Source: Rhodococcus globerulus NBRC 14531 | Lineage (GTDB): Bacteria > Actinomycetota > Actinomycetes > Mycobacteriales > Mycobacteriaceae | NCBI RefSeq assembly: GCF_001894805.1 | Contig: NZ_BCWX01000003.1 | Span: forward strand, 434,001 to 498,000 | Direction of reading: 5' to 3' | DNA length: 64,000 nt | In this document: positions 1-10,300 of the stretch, piece after piece | How positions within the stretch are numbered: position 1 is the first letter of the stretch | Layout of the letters: each line of letters begins with the position of its first letter | Notes under the pieces: model-generated | What the model saw: the letters and a program-made list of their open reading frames with translations, nothing else | What the model was told of the DNA's origin: nothing | Databases searched by the model: none | Made by a program: the position numbers and the translations under genes

Positions 1-1
1 T

Positions 2-121
2 CGCCGCTCCATCCAGCGGGTTGTCGACGACAAGATCGCCGACATGCTGCTCGACGATCTCCTCGTAGAGGGCGGCAGCATCACCGTCGCGGTTGACGAG
101 GGTGAGTTGGTGTTCAGCTAG
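2..121 (+). CDS. Clp-family AAA+ ATPase, C-terminal fragment
   Basis: Only the last 39 codons are in the window, ending at TAG 119-121. The peptide has the Arg-Arg-x-Ile-Gln-Arg, acidic 'DDKIADMLL', short Gly turn and 'ITVAVDEGELVF' pattern that closes the second AAA+ small domain of Clp/HSP100 unfoldases (ClpA/ClpB/ClpC). These are ATP-driven hexamers that unfold proteins for refolding or ClpP degradation. It does not closely match the usual mycobacterial ClpB ending, so the subfamily is left open. The stop codon overlaps the stop of the convergent gene in a shared CTAG. Confidence 0.6.
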   Translation, partial: RRSIQRVVDDKIADMLLDDLLVEGGSITVAVDEGELVFS

Positions 122-1934
122 GGCCTTCGCCCCCCGTGCGCCTTTCCGGTAGTGGACGCTACCGGAAAGGCGCACAGTCGTGTAGCGCCAAGAATCTCCG
201 CTGCCAGCGCGTCGTTGTGCCGGAAGAACCCCGCATTGGTGCGCGGACGGGGGAAGGCCGCAGACCAGTTGTGGCCGGCAACCCAAGGTCCGACAGCGAA
301 TCGACGGGGATGGACTGTGTTGTCGGCGCGGCAGATTCGCGACGTCCCGTCCACGGCCAGCTTTGCTGCGCTGTCAACGGTGGCCCGTAGTTCAACCGCC
401 TCGCCGCGCCGGTGCAGGGAACGCAGCAGTGCGTCGCCGCTTGCACTGATGGAGGCAACGGGCAAGCGCGCTTCGATGAGGGTGCGCGTAGCCACGATGT
501 CGGTATGGGACGCGCTGCGCGCGACAAACAATCCGTCTCCGGTCGACGGATCTATCTCGGTGGAGAAAACGGTGTCGGGGCCCAGGAACTGCACTATGCC
601 TGCTTCATTGAGTGCCAGCAGTTGTTCGAGTCGCTCCGGCGGCGGACCACTGGCGATGAAGCTGAAGAAGGAATGCAGCCAGCCCTCGACGTCCTTGGCG
701 ACAGATTCCGCCGGAATTCGGCCACGGCGCAACAACTCTCCAGGTCGATTCGGTCTTCCGCTTTCGGCACGGCGTTCTCGATCAATTCGTCCAGGCGCGG
801 CGATCCCCAACTCAGTGAGGCAAATTCGGAGTCGAACTCTTCCCACGTGCCCACGGTCCGTTCCGGATGTGCAGAAAACAGTTCGTAATAGTGCGCGCCC
901 GCCAGTTCCTTCGAGGCCAACGGCCAGATATCTTCGTGGAAGTTCAGTGGGCCATCGCCAGGCACCAGATCTGCGGTGAAGAACCTCGGTAGCGGCGGCC
1001 GAGCGTCTTCAATCGAGTACGAAATCTTGGAGTGGTAGGGAACTCCTCGACGTGATCCCGCGTACAGAAGTGGTTCCCTCCCTGACGGCGAGTACACGAG
1101 GTTGCCGTTGTCGGCTCGTTCGAAGACACCACCGCGACTCTCTGCCAGGAGCACCATCCAGTCGATGAACGCCAGCCCGAGGCCCGCGATCAGCACCGGG
1201 TCACCTTCGGCAATGACATCGGCGTCGAGGTCTGCGGTGTATCCGGGACCGACGTAGGTCAACCCGTGCTCGGCGGAGAAGTCGCTCAGTTGAATCTCCC
1301 GTGGGGCGGCCAACGCGTCCGGATGCCCCTGGGCCAGTAAGACAATCGTTGCTTCTATCACGTCACCGTTGTCGAGACGGACGAATTGCGAACCGTGTAC
1401 GTCGTCGATTTCGATCACCGATCGGCGACGAATCCGAACGACGACGTGCGGCGGTGCAGAGTCGACAGCCGACTGGAACACCCAGTGCAAATATCGGCTT
1501 TGCAAGGATCTCGACGCAAACGAGGTTGGTGCGACGGTCGGAATCTCGTCGGCAATTTCGGGAAATGAACCAAGTTCTTCAGTGTTCTCGGCGACCCATT
1601 CGGCCAGAGTTGGACCCGGCACGATCGGACCGTCGACGATTGTGGTGCTGTCGGTGAACATCGTGACGTCGGCGGTGGTGGAGTTCATCCACAGCAGAGG
1701 GGCCTGGCTGCCACGCCAGATACGTCCGGCGCCAGGTGGATACGGGTCGACCACGTGAATCTCGAGTGGCGTCGGGTCTGCGTTTACCGCTTCTTGCGCG
1801 AGGATGCGTTCGAGAACGCCGGTACCGCGCGGGCCGCCGCCGACGATCACGATGACTGCAGCATCGCCCACAGACGTACGGGGTCGGTCGGCGTCCACAA
1901 ATCCTCCATCGGACCTGGCAGAAAGCACCCACAC
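118..1934 (-). pseudogene. FAD/NAD(P)-binding protein, frameshifted
   Basis: The N-terminal part (1934 down to about 737) is a Rossmann-fold FAD/NAD(P)-binding protein: 'VIVIVGGGPRGTG' is the dinucleotide site and 'VVDPYPPGAGRIW' the second strand, as in the NAD_binding_9-type FAD/NAD(P) proteins of actinobacteria. Near 736 the frame breaks. The coding sequence continues in the next frame (846 to 118) with 'LLRRGRIPAESV' and about 200 more family-like residues. Restoring one base gives a continuous protein of about 600 residues, so this is a single gene with an apparent 1-nt deletion, not two genes. The last codons run through a 40-nt hairpin and stop in a CTAG shared with the convergent Clp gene. 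The start is uncertain (ATG 1934 or an internal GTG near 1871). A sequencing error cannot be excluded. Confidence 0.7.
136..175. repeat. 40-nt stem-loop repeat, copy 1
   Basis: A perfect 17-bp inverted repeat with a 6-nt loop: GTGCGCCTTTCCGGTAG pairs with CTACCGGAAAGGCGCAC. It lies between the end of the Clp gene and the body of the convergent FAD-protein gene. The same 40-nt design recurs at 16790-16829 and 37340-37379, always just past a gene's 3' end. A bidirectional terminator or a REP-like element fits best. Confidence 0.75.
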
Positions 1935-2076
1935 CTCGGTAGAGGGGGTTGCTGCGACGTCAGGGAGCCAGGACTCTCGATCGCTCGAAGATGGTGAGCC
2001 CTATTTTTATCCGTTAAGGATGATGTGGCAAGGAATTTCGGACATCGGATCAGCGTGAATCAAACTGTTGTGACGA

Positions 2077-3498
2077 TCATTCCTGCGGATAGGGTAGATG
2101 GCTGCTGCTGTTCTGGCTCACCGATACCGGTCGGCCCAACTGAGGGAACGCGCGTTGAGCGCACGACGGTCGGTCGCACACCTTGCATCCTGCTCCGATC
2201 GGAACGATCGTGGCCGGGTCGTCCGTCTGGATGCCGCGTGAATAGACCATGCGGTCGGCGTAGGTGATGTCGCAACCAAGTCCGATGGCAAAATTACGCT
2301 CGGGGGCAAGATATCCCAACCCGCCGCTGTGAGTCGTGCGCGCAATCCACAGATACGTTCGCCCGTCCGGCATCGTTGCGACCTGAGTCAGGATGCGGCC
2401 CGGGCTGGCAAATGCTTCGTGTACCACCCACAGTGGGCAGCTACCGCCTACCCGTGAGAAGTGGAATGCTGTGGCGGACTGACGCTTCGATATATTTCCG
2501 GCGCGGTCGGTGCGGACGAAGAAAAACGGGATACCTCGCTGGCCGTGTCGCTGCAGAGTGGACAGGCGATGGCAGATCGTCTCGAACCCGACTTCGAACT
2601 TCAGGCTCAGAAGTTCGATATCGTATCGCAAGGTCTCGGCGGAGTTCAGGAATACGCTGTAGGGGAGTAATAGCGCACCGGCAAAGTAGTGGGCCAGCCC
2701 GACGCGCGCGAGAGCAGCGGACTCCGCGGTTAGCGACTCATCTTCTGCCGCAATGGAATCAATGAGTTCTTCCTGTGTGAAGAAGGCCAACTGCATCGCG
2801 ATCTGGAATGCGCGTTGCCCGGCGGAGAGGCGGCGGGCCAGGGTGAGAATTGATTTGTCGGCGTCGTAGAACCGTTTGGGCCCCAACTTGTCCGGCTCGT
2901 CAGTGCGGATGCGGACTGTGACGCCATGCTGATCGCGCAACAGTCGAGCCAGCTGAAGATCGAGTGCTCCGATGGTCAATTTGTTGTCGACAAACAGCTT
3001 TTCCGCGGCGTCGTCGAGGGCTGCGATGTGATTGCGGCGATCGTAGAAGAAGTCGCGAACCTCTTCGTACGGCATGGGCATCAGGGCGGTCTCGGGTACT
3101 GCATCACCGGACAATTGTGTCGAGAATTGATCGAGTTGCTCCGTAGCGGCATGCAATCGTCTGTGCAGCATCACCAACGTACGTCCGACGGCCGGCATCC
3201 GGGCTACCAACTCGTCCACTTCGGCCAGGGATACCTCACCGGATTCCGATGTCTCGGCGAGAGCTTCGTGGACATCGGCAACCAGACGCGCATCGGAGTC
3301 CGACGCGAAGAACTGGACATCGAGGTCGAATTCGGAATTGAGTTTCAACAGAACCGGGACGGTCAGCGGGCGTTGATCGTTCTCGAGTTGATTGACGTAA
3401 CTCGGGGAGAGTTCGAGCACCTTGGCGAGTGCGGACTGTGACAGGTTGCGTTCGTCGCGGAGGCGTCGTAGACGGGCACCCGCATACATCTTTTTCAT
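2077..3498 (-). CDS. prpR: PrpR/RamB-type regulator of propionate metabolism
   Basis: A 473-residue protein. The N-terminal XRE helix-turn-helix ('[31 protein letters not shown]', residues about 7-40) is followed by an IrrE-like middle domain and a C-terminal Cys-rich region ('[18 protein letters not shown]'). This is the architecture of the short-chain fatty-acyl-CoA regulators (ScfR family) that include mycobacterial PrpR and corynebacterial RamB. I start it at ATG 3498 because GAGGAG lies just upstream; the open frame extends 51 codons further without support. It is divergent from prpDBC, so it very probably activates the methylcitrate cycle in response to propionyl-CoA and controls itself. 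The effector is inferred from the family. Confidence 0.9.
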   Translation of the reverse strand: MKKMYAGARLRRLRDERNLSQSALAKVLELSPSYVNQLENDQRPLTVPVLLKLNSEFDLDVQFFASDSDARLVADVHEALAETSESGEVSLAEVDELVARMPAVGRTLVMLHRRLHAATEQLDQFSTQLSGDAVPETALMPMPYEEVRDFFYDRRNHIAALDDAAEKLFVDNKLTIGALDLQLARLLRDQHGVTVRIRTDEPDKLGPKRFYDADKSILTLARRLSAGQRAFQIAMQLAFFTQEELIDSIAAEDESLTAESAALARVGLAHYFAGALLLPYSVFLNSAETLRYDIELLSLKFEVGFETICHRLSTLQRHGQRGIPFFFVRTDRAGNISKRQSATAFHFSRVGGSCPLWVVHEAFASPGRILTQVATMPDGRTYLWIARTTHSGGLGYLAPERNFAIGLGCDITYADRMVYSRGIQTDDPATIVPIGAGCKVCDRPSCAQRAFPQLGRPVSVSQNSSSHLPYPQE

Positions 3499-3543
3499 CG
3501 AATCTCCTCGGTACTGATGAAAGATCACACTACCGAGGCGAAG

Positions 3544-3567
3544 TTCGCAACGTTCGCAACTTTGCAA
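3544..3567. promoter_or_regulatory. Triple TTYGCAA array, candidate PrpR operator
   Basis: Three near-identical heptamers occur in the prpR-prpD spacer: TTCGCAA at 3544, TTCGCAA at 3553 and TTTGCAA at 3561. They resemble the TTTGCAAA-type half sites described for RamB/PrpR. The position between the divergent genes supports a shared operator; binding itself is inferred. Confidence 0.55.
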
Positions 3568-3665
3568 GGTCGCTGTTGCACAAATCGGCATATGCAAGCC
3601 CTTTTGTGGGGTCCTCCGCGCTGCGTAGCGTGCAAATAGGTACCGAAACACGTGGAAAGAGGATC

Positions 3666-5168
3666 ATGAAGACGCATCTCGTACGCACTCGCCGCTCGGC
3701 CGAAGAGTTCCCCAAGGATGAGCATCTGGCGTGGAAGATCGCGGAAGTTGCGACAGATTCCGTCGAGGTTGCCGATGCGACTGCCGACATGATCGTCAAC
3801 AGAATCATCGACAATGCATCCGTCGCCGCGGCCTCCCTGGTGCGCCGTCCGGTCGTCAATGCCCGTGCGCAGGCACAGGCTCATCCCTATACCCCCGGCG
3901 CTACGGTCTTCGGTGTCAGTGGCACCTTCTCACCGGAATGGGCAGCGTGGGCCAATGGCGTCGCAGTTCGTGAACTCGACTTCCACGACACCTTCCTCGC
4001 CGCTGAGTACTCGCATCCCGGTGACAACATTCCACCGACCCTCGCGGTGGCCCAGCACACGGGGCGCGACGGCAAGGACCTGATCCGCGGACTTGCAACG
4101 GGATACGAAATCCAGATCGACCTGGTTAAGGCAATCTGCCTGCACGAGCACAAGATCGACCATGTCGCTCACCTCGGCCCCTCGGCCGCCGCCGGTATCG
4201 GAACCCTGCTCGGCCTCGACACCGAGACGGTCTACCAGGCGATCGGTCAGGCACTGCACCTGACGACGGCCACCCGTCAGTCCCGCAAGGGCGAAATTTC
4301 CAGCTGGAAGGCATACGCCCCGGCGTTGGCCGGCAAGGTTGCCGTCGAAGCTGTTGACCGTGCGATGCGCGGGGAAGGTGCCCCCTCGCCGATCTGGGAA
4401 GGCGAAGACGGCGTCATTGCGTGGATGCTCGGCGGACCCGAGAAGGAATACCACGTTCCGCTGCCCGGTACCGGTGAGTCGAAGCGTGCGATCCTCGATT
4501 CCTACACCAAGGAACATTCCGCGGAGTACCAGAGCCAGGCTCCGATCGACCTCGCACGTCGGATGCGTTCCCGTGTAGGCGATCTCGATCAGATCGCGTC
4601 GATCGTCCTGCACACCAGTCACCACACGCACGTCGTGATCGGCACGGGTTCCGGTGATCCGCAGAAGTTCGATCCCACTGCTTCGCGTGAGACACTTGAC
4701 CACTCGGTGATGTACATCTTCGCTGTGGCCTTGCAAGACGGTACATGGCATCACGAGCATTCCTATGCTCCCGAGCGTGCACAGCGCCCGGACACGATCG
4801 AGTTGTGGAACAAGATCTCCACGTGTGAAGACCCCGAATGGACCCGCCGCTACCACTCGATCGATCCGGACGAGAAGGGATTTGGTGCCCGCGCCGAGAT
4901 CACTCTCGAGAGCGGTGAGGTCATCATCGACGAACTCGCCGTGGCCGACGCACATCCGTTGGGCGCGCGTCCCTTCGCTCGCGATCAGTACATCGCAAAG
5001 TTCCGCACCCTCGCCGAGGGCGTCATCGAACCGGGCGAGCAGGACCGCTTCCTCGACGCTGCGCAGCGCACTGCAGAGCTGAAGGCGGGTGAGCTGAACC
5101 AGCTCACCTTCACGATCTCCGACGACGTACTCGCTCGGGCACCCAAGGTCACCAAGGGGATCTTCTGA
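3666..5168 (+). CDS. prpD: 2-methylcitrate dehydratase
   Basis: A 500-residue MmgE/PrpD-family protein that dehydrates 2-methylcitrate to 2-methyl-cis-aconitate in the cytoplasmic methylcitrate cycle. Family regions visible include '[22 protein letters not shown]' near residue 100 (split here only by position, not by sequence) and '[16 protein letters not shown]'. ATG 3666 follows a GGAAAGAGGA purine stretch and gives the usual family length; the longer open frame from 3429 runs through the prpR promoter. It is the first gene of prpDBC, and its TGA shares one base with the prpB ATG, which implies translational coupling. Confidence 0.95.
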   Translation: MKTHLVRTRRSAEEFPKDEHLAWKIAEVATDSVEVADATADMIVNRIIDNASVAAASLVRRPVVNARAQAQAHPYTPGATVFGVSGTFSPEWAAWANGVAVRELDFHDTFLAAEYSHPGDNIPPTLAVAQHTGRDGKDLIRGLATGYEIQIDLVKAICLHEHKIDHVAHLGPSAAAGIGTLLGLDTETVYQAIGQALHLTTATRQSRKGEISSWKAYAPALAGKVAVEAVDRAMRGEGAPSPIWEGEDGVIAWMLGGPEKEYHVPLPGTGESKRAILDSYTKEHSAEYQSQAPIDLARRMRSRVGDLDQIASIVLHTSHHTHVVIGTGSGDPQKFDPTASRETLDHSVMYIFAVALQDGTWHHEHSYAPERAQRPDTIELWNKISTCEDPEWTRRYHSIDPDEKGFGARAEITLESGEVIIDELAVADAHPLGARPFARDQYIAKFRTLAEGVIEPGEQDRFLDAAQRTAELKAGELNQLTFTISDDVLARAPKVTKGIF

Positions 5169-6085
5169 TGACGGGCCTCATCGCAGCCTCGACGTCCGCC
5201 GCGGACAAGCGCATCGCTTTCCAGGCAGGCTTGACGTCGGGTAAGATTCAGCGACTACCTGGTGCCATCAATCCGTTGACGGCCAAGCTCATTCAGGAAA
5301 TCGGGTTCGAAGGTGTCTACGTTTCCGGCGGTGCATATTCTGCCGGGCTGGCGCTTCCCGACATCGGGTTGACCACGCTCACCGAGGTGGCCGGCCACAG
5401 CAAGCAAATTGCCCGCGTCACCGATCTTCCGACGCTCATCGACGCGGACACCGGATTCGGTGAGCCAATGAGTGCGGCCCGCACGGTCACGATCTTCGAG
5501 GACGACGGCATTGCCGGTCTGCATCTCGAAGATCAGATCAACCCCAAGCGTTGCGGGCACCTCGACGGCAAGGCAATCGTGCCTACCGAGGACATGGTGC
5601 GGCGTATTCGGGCGGCCGTGTCTGCGCGCCGTGATCCGAACTTCGTGATCTGCGCCCGAACCGACGCCGCGGGAATCGACGGTATCGATGCCGCGATCGA
5701 GCGTGCCAAGGCCTACGCCGATGCCGGCGCCGATCTGATCTTCACGGAGGCTCTCGCCACCGAGGCCGACTTCGAGAAGTTTCGCGCGGCAGTCGACGTT
5801 CCGCTGCTCGCCAACATGACCGAGTTCGGAAAGTCGAATCTCATCTCGGCAAAGACGTTGGAAGAGATCGGCTTCAACGCCGTCATCTACCCCGTGACCA
5901 CCCTCCGGCTGGCGATGTTCGCCATCGAAAAGGGACTTCACGAGATTCATGCAGAAGGCACTCAGGAAGGCCTGCTCGGTGAGATGCAGCACCGCAGCCG
6001 TCTCTACGAGCTTCTCGAGTACGAACGTTACAACGAATTCGACAGTGGCATTTTCAATTTCAGCTTGGAGGGGAGTAGGACATGA
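5168..6085 (+). CDS. prpB: 2-methylisocitrate lyase
   Basis: A 305-residue member of the isocitrate lyase/PEP mutase superfamily that cleaves 2-methylisocitrate to pyruvate and succinate. The catalytic Lys-Arg-Cys-Gly-His loop is at residues 127-131 (Cys129 being the acid/base residue), and the Mg-binding Asp pair lies in 'LIDADTGFG' (Asp93/Asp95). 'VICARTDA' and the C-terminal helix region are also family-like. The length fits PrpB rather than the longer isocitrate lyases. It overlaps prpD by one base and prpC by an ATGA, so the three genes form one coupled operon. Confidence 0.95.
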   Translation: MTGLIAASTSAADKRIAFQAGLTSGKIQRLPGAINPLTAKLIQEIGFEGVYVSGGAYSAGLALPDIGLTTLTEVAGHSKQIARVTDLPTLIDADTGFGEPMSAARTVTIFEDDGIAGLHLEDQINPKRCGHLDGKAIVPTEDMVRRIRAAVSARRDPNFVICARTDAAGIDGIDAAIERAKAYADAGADLIFTEALATEADFEKFRAAVDVPLLANMTEFGKSNLISAKTLEEIGFNAVIYPVTTLRLAMFAIEKGLHEIHAEGTQEGLLGEMQHRSRLYELLEYERYNEFDSGIFNFSLEGSRT

Positions 6086-7203
6086 CCGAACAGATTCCGA
6101 CGATCTACAAGGGTTTGGCGGGAGTTGTCGTTGACACGACGGCGATCTCCAAGGTGGTGCCCGAGACGAATTCGTTGACGTATCGCGGTTATGCGGTGCA
6201 GGATCTTGCCGCCAACTGCAGCTTCGAAGAAGTTGCGTACCTGCTCTGGTATGGCGAACTGCCAACTCCGGAGCAACTCGAATTGCTTTGTCTACGTGAG
6301 CGTGCGGCCCGTCGCGCTGATCGGTCATTGCTCTCGTTGCTGACGAAGATGCCGGACAACTGTCATCCGATGGACGTGGTCCGCACTGCCATCAGCTATC
6401 TCGGGGCCGAAGATCCAGCGGAGGACGACAATTCGGCGCCAGAGAATCTTGCGAAGGCGCTTCGAATGACGGCAGTTCTGCCGACGATTGTCGCAGCCGA
6501 CTTCCGTCGTCGTCGTGGCCAGGATCCCACCCCGCCGCAGTCCGAACTGGGTTTTGCCGAGAACTTCCTCAACATGTGCTTCGGCGCGGTACCGGACGAG
6601 GCAATCGTCAAGGCTTTCGAAGTATCCCTGATTCTGTACGCAGAGCACAGCTTTAACGCCTCGACGTTTGCGGCTCGTGTCGTGACCTCGACGCTGTCCG
6701 ATATCTACAGCGCTGTCACGGCGGCCATCGGTGCTCTCAAGGGCTCGTTGCATGGCGGTGCAAACGAAGCCGTCATGCACGACATGCTCGAGATCGACGA
6801 TCCTGATCGTGCGGAGGCATGGATGTCGGCCAAGTTGGCCGCCAAGGACAAGGTGATGGGCTTCGGACACCGTGTCTACAAGAACGGTGACTCGCGGGTT
6901 CCGACCATGAAGGACGCCCTCATCGAGGTCGCTGCGGTCACCGATGGCGAGAAGTGGGTGCAGATGTACGACATCCTCGAGAAGACGATGGTCAGCGCCA
7001 CCGGAATCAAGCCGAATCTCGACTTCCCCACGGGTCCCGCTTATTACCTCATGGGCTTCGACGTCGAGATGTTCACTCCCATCTTCGTGATGAGTCGAAT
7101 CACCGGGTGGACGGCGCACATTATCGAGCAGGGGCAGTCCAACGCCCTGATCAGGCCGCTGAGCCAGTACTCCGGCGTGCCGCAGCGAACGGTCGTGGCC
7201 TGA
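6082..7203 (+). CDS. prpC: 2-methylcitrate synthase
   Basis: A 373-residue citrate-synthase-fold enzyme condensing propionyl-CoA with oxaloacetate. Active-site segments visible are 'GSLHGGANEAVM' (substrate His), 'GFGHRVYK' (second His) and 'RITGWTAHIIEQ' (substrate-binding Arg). The short length and its place in prpDBC favour methylcitrate synthase over housekeeping citrate synthase, although such enzymes often retain citrate synthase activity. It starts in the ATGA overlapping the prpB stop. Confidence 0.94.
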   Translation: MTEQIPTIYKGLAGVVVDTTAISKVVPETNSLTYRGYAVQDLAANCSFEEVAYLLWYGELPTPEQLELLCLRERAARRADRSLLSLLTKMPDNCHPMDVVRTAISYLGAEDPAEDDNSAPENLAKALRMTAVLPTIVAADFRRRRGQDPTPPQSELGFAENFLNMCFGAVPDEAIVKAFEVSLILYAEHSFNASTFAARVVTSTLSDIYSAVTAAIGALKGSLHGGANEAVMHDMLEIDDPDRAEAWMSAKLAAKDKVMGFGHRVYKNGDSRVPTMKDALIEVAAVTDGEKWVQMYDILEKTMVSATGIKPNLDFPTGPAYYLMGFDVEMFTPIFVMSRITGWTAHIIEQGQSNALIRPLSQYSGVPQRTVVA

Positions 7204-7279
7204 CACCTTCAGACTGCGTCGGTGAGGTTCGGTTCTGGCATCACCGTCTCCTGGCCTCGTCGACGCTTCTCCACGCATG

Positions 7280-7301
7280 GCCCGCACATTTTCGTGCGGG
7301 C
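7280..7301 (+). terminator. Hairpin after prpC
   Basis: Inverted repeat GCCCGCAC / GTGCGGGC with a 6-nt loop, 77 nt after the prpC stop and 53 nt before pyc. There is no T-run, so termination strength is uncertain. It may separate prpDBC from pyc or attenuate read-through. Confidence 0.5.
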
Positions 7302-7353
7302 TATGCGCATTTCGCGGTACCGAACCACACTCGACAGCGAGGTTTTCTTCTCC

Positions 7354-10300
7354 ATGTTCTCCAAAGTGCTTGTCGCCAACCGAGGCGAAATTGCCATTCG
7401 CGCGTTCCGCGCTGCCTACGAACTAGGCGCCGGAACGGTGGCTGTGTTCCCGCACGAGGATCGGAACTCGATCCACCGGTCCAAAGCCGATGAGAGCTAT
7501 CAGATCGGGGAGAAGGGGCATCCTGTTCGTGCGTATCTCTCAGTGCCGGAAGTAGTTGCCGCAGCGAAGAAGGCGGGTGCCGACGCCGTCTATCCAGGTT
7601 ATGGATTTCTTTCGGAGAACCCCGAACTTGCGGCAGCATGTGCCGAGGCGGGTATTACGTTCGTGGGGCCGTCGGCCGAGGTGTTGGAGTTGACGGGAAA
7701 CAAGGCCCGCGCAATCGCAGCAGCGCGAGCAGCGGGACTGCCGGTTCTCGAGTCTTCCGAACCGTCCACCGACGTCGACGCGCTGATGAAAGCTGCGGAG
7801 TCGATGGAGTTCCCGATTTTCGTGAAAGCAGTCGCTGGTGGCGGCGGGCGGGGGATGCGCCGCGTTGCCGAACGCTCACAGTTGCGGGAATCGATCGAAG
7901 CTGCTGCCCGAGAGGCTGAGTCGGCGTTCGGCGACGCCACCGTGTTCCTCGAGCAGGCAGTGGTCGACCCTCGCCATATCGAAGTGCAGATCCTCGCTGA
8001 CGGCGAGGGCAACTTTATCCACCTGTTCGAGCGCGACTGCAGTGTGCAACGACGCCATCAGAAGGTCGTAGAAATTGCGCCTGCTCCGAACCTTCCGGCC
8101 GGACTGCGCGAGAAGATCTGTGCCGATGCCGTGGCCTTTGCGAAAGCCATCAACTACTCGTGTGCCGGCACCGTCGAGTTCCTGCTCGACACTCGTGGCA
8201 ACCACGTGTTCATCGAGATGAACCCGCGAATCCAGGTGGAGCACACTGTCACCGAAGAAGTGACGGACGTCGATCTGGTCCAGGCGCAACTCCGAATCGC
8301 TTCGGGTGAGACCCTCGCCGATCTGGGACTTCGGCAGGAGTCGATCGTTCTGCGCGGCGCGGCACTTCAATTGCGCATCACTACCGAGGACCCGGCAAAC
8401 GGCTTTCGGCCGGACACCGGGCGCATCACCGCTTACCGCACACCGGGTGGTGCCGGGGTCCGCCTTGACGGCGGCACGACGCTCGGTGCGGAAGTCGGCG
8501 CCCATTTCGATTCCATGTTGGTGAAGCTGACCTGCCGCGGACGCGATCTCCCCACAGCCATCTCGCGGGCCAGGCGCGCAGTCACCGAATTCCGCATTCG
8601 TGGAGTTTCCACCAATATCCCCTTCCTGCAAGCAGTTCTAGACGACGCGGACTTCCGTGCGGGCGAGGTGACAACATCGTTCATCGAGGAACGTCCCCGG
8701 CTTCTCACGTCGCGGGTATCGGCAGACCGGGGAACGAAGATCCTCACCTATCTCGCCGACGTGACGGTGAACCAGCCGAACGGAAAGCGGCCGTCGCAGG
8801 GCTATCCGCACGACAAACTCCCGAAAATCGACCTGACCACGACACCGAAAGACGGTTCCAAGCAGCGACTTGTGGAGTTGGGTCCGGCCGGTTTTGCTGC
8901 TGCCTTGCGTCAGCAGAATGCCGTGGCCGTCACGGATACCACATTCCGTGACGCGCATCAGTCACTTCTCGCGACCAGGGTTCGTACCAGCGGTCTCCTC
9001 GCGGTGGCCGGCCATGTGTCTCGGATGACTCCGGAACTGTTGTCCATCGAGGCTTGGGGTGGTGCAACTTATGATGTGGCGCTTCGCTTCTTGAAGGAAG
9101 ATCCATGGGAGAGGCTCGCGGCGTTGCGTGAAGCAGTTCCGAATATCTGCTTACAGATGTTGCTGCGTGGCCGTAACACCGTCGGGTACACGCCGTATCC
9201 GGAAAAGGTGACCACCGCGTTCGTGGAGGAAGCTGCCCGTACCGGCGTCGATATCTTCCGAATCTTCGACGCTCTCAACAACATAGATCAGATGCGACCG
9301 GCCATCGACGCAGTTCGCGAGACCGGCACGACAGTCGCGGAGGTGGCGCTCAGTTACACCGGTGACCTGTCGAATCCTGCGGAGAAGCTCTACACGCTCG
9401 ACTACTACCTCCGCCTCGCGGAGGAGATCGTGGAAGCGGGAGCTCACGTTCTCGCGATCAAGGACATGGCAGGATTGCTTCGGGCACCTGCCGCCGCGAC
9501 TCTCGTTTCCGCACTGCGGAGCAACTTCGACCTTCCGGTGCACGTCCACACCCACGACACTCCGGGCGGACAGCTCGCGACTTACCTGGCGGCGTGGCAG
9601 GCCGGCGCCGACGCGGTGGACGGCGCCTCTGCTCCGATGGCCGGAACCACCAGTCAGCCGGCGTTGTCGGCGATCGTGGCCGCCGCGGCTCACTCCGAGT
9701 ACGACACTGGAATTGATCTTGCGGCCGTGTGCAACCTGGAACCCTACTGGGAGTCATTGCGAAAGGTGTACTCACCGTTCGAGTCCGGTGTTCCGGCGCC
9801 GACCGGCCGGGTCTACACACACGAGATTCCCGGTGGCCAGCTGTCCAATCTACGCACCCAGGCAACGGCATTGGGTCTAGGTGAACGTTTCGAGGATGTC
9901 GAGTCGAAGTATGCGGCGGCAGACCGGATGCTGGGGCGTCTCGTCAAGGTGACGCCGTCATCGAAGGTGGTCGGCGACTTGGCTCTTCACCTGGTGGGTG
10001 CGGGAGTGAGCGCCGATGAGTTTGCTGCAGATCCTGCGAAGTTCGATATCCCCGAATCGGTGATCGGCTTTCTGCGTGGCGAATTGGGTACTCCGCCGGC
10101 CGGTTGGCCGGAGCCGTTCCGTACCAGGGCATTGGAAGGCCGTGGTCCGGCAAAGCCCGAGGTGAAGCTGTCCGTCGAGGATACGAAAGCGCTTGACGGA
10201 GAATCCGGGGAAGTCCGGTCGACGTTGAATCGGTTGTTGTTCCCCGGTCCGACACGGGACTACCTGGAACACCTCGAGCATTACGGTGACACCTCGAGGC

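Noticed and set aside
118-846. Separate 242-residue gene on the minus strand
   Set aside because: It continues the FAD/NAD(P)-binding protein in the next frame with a clean join near 736, so it is the frameshifted 3' part of the same gene.
3930-4955. Long open frame antisense to prpD
   Set aside because: It lies wholly within prpD, has no recognisable domain or ribosome site, and is typical of long antisense frames in high-GC genes.
5255-6328. Long open frame antisense to prpB and prpC
   Set aside because: It spans two well-supported genes on the other strand and shows no family features; a GC-rich shadow.
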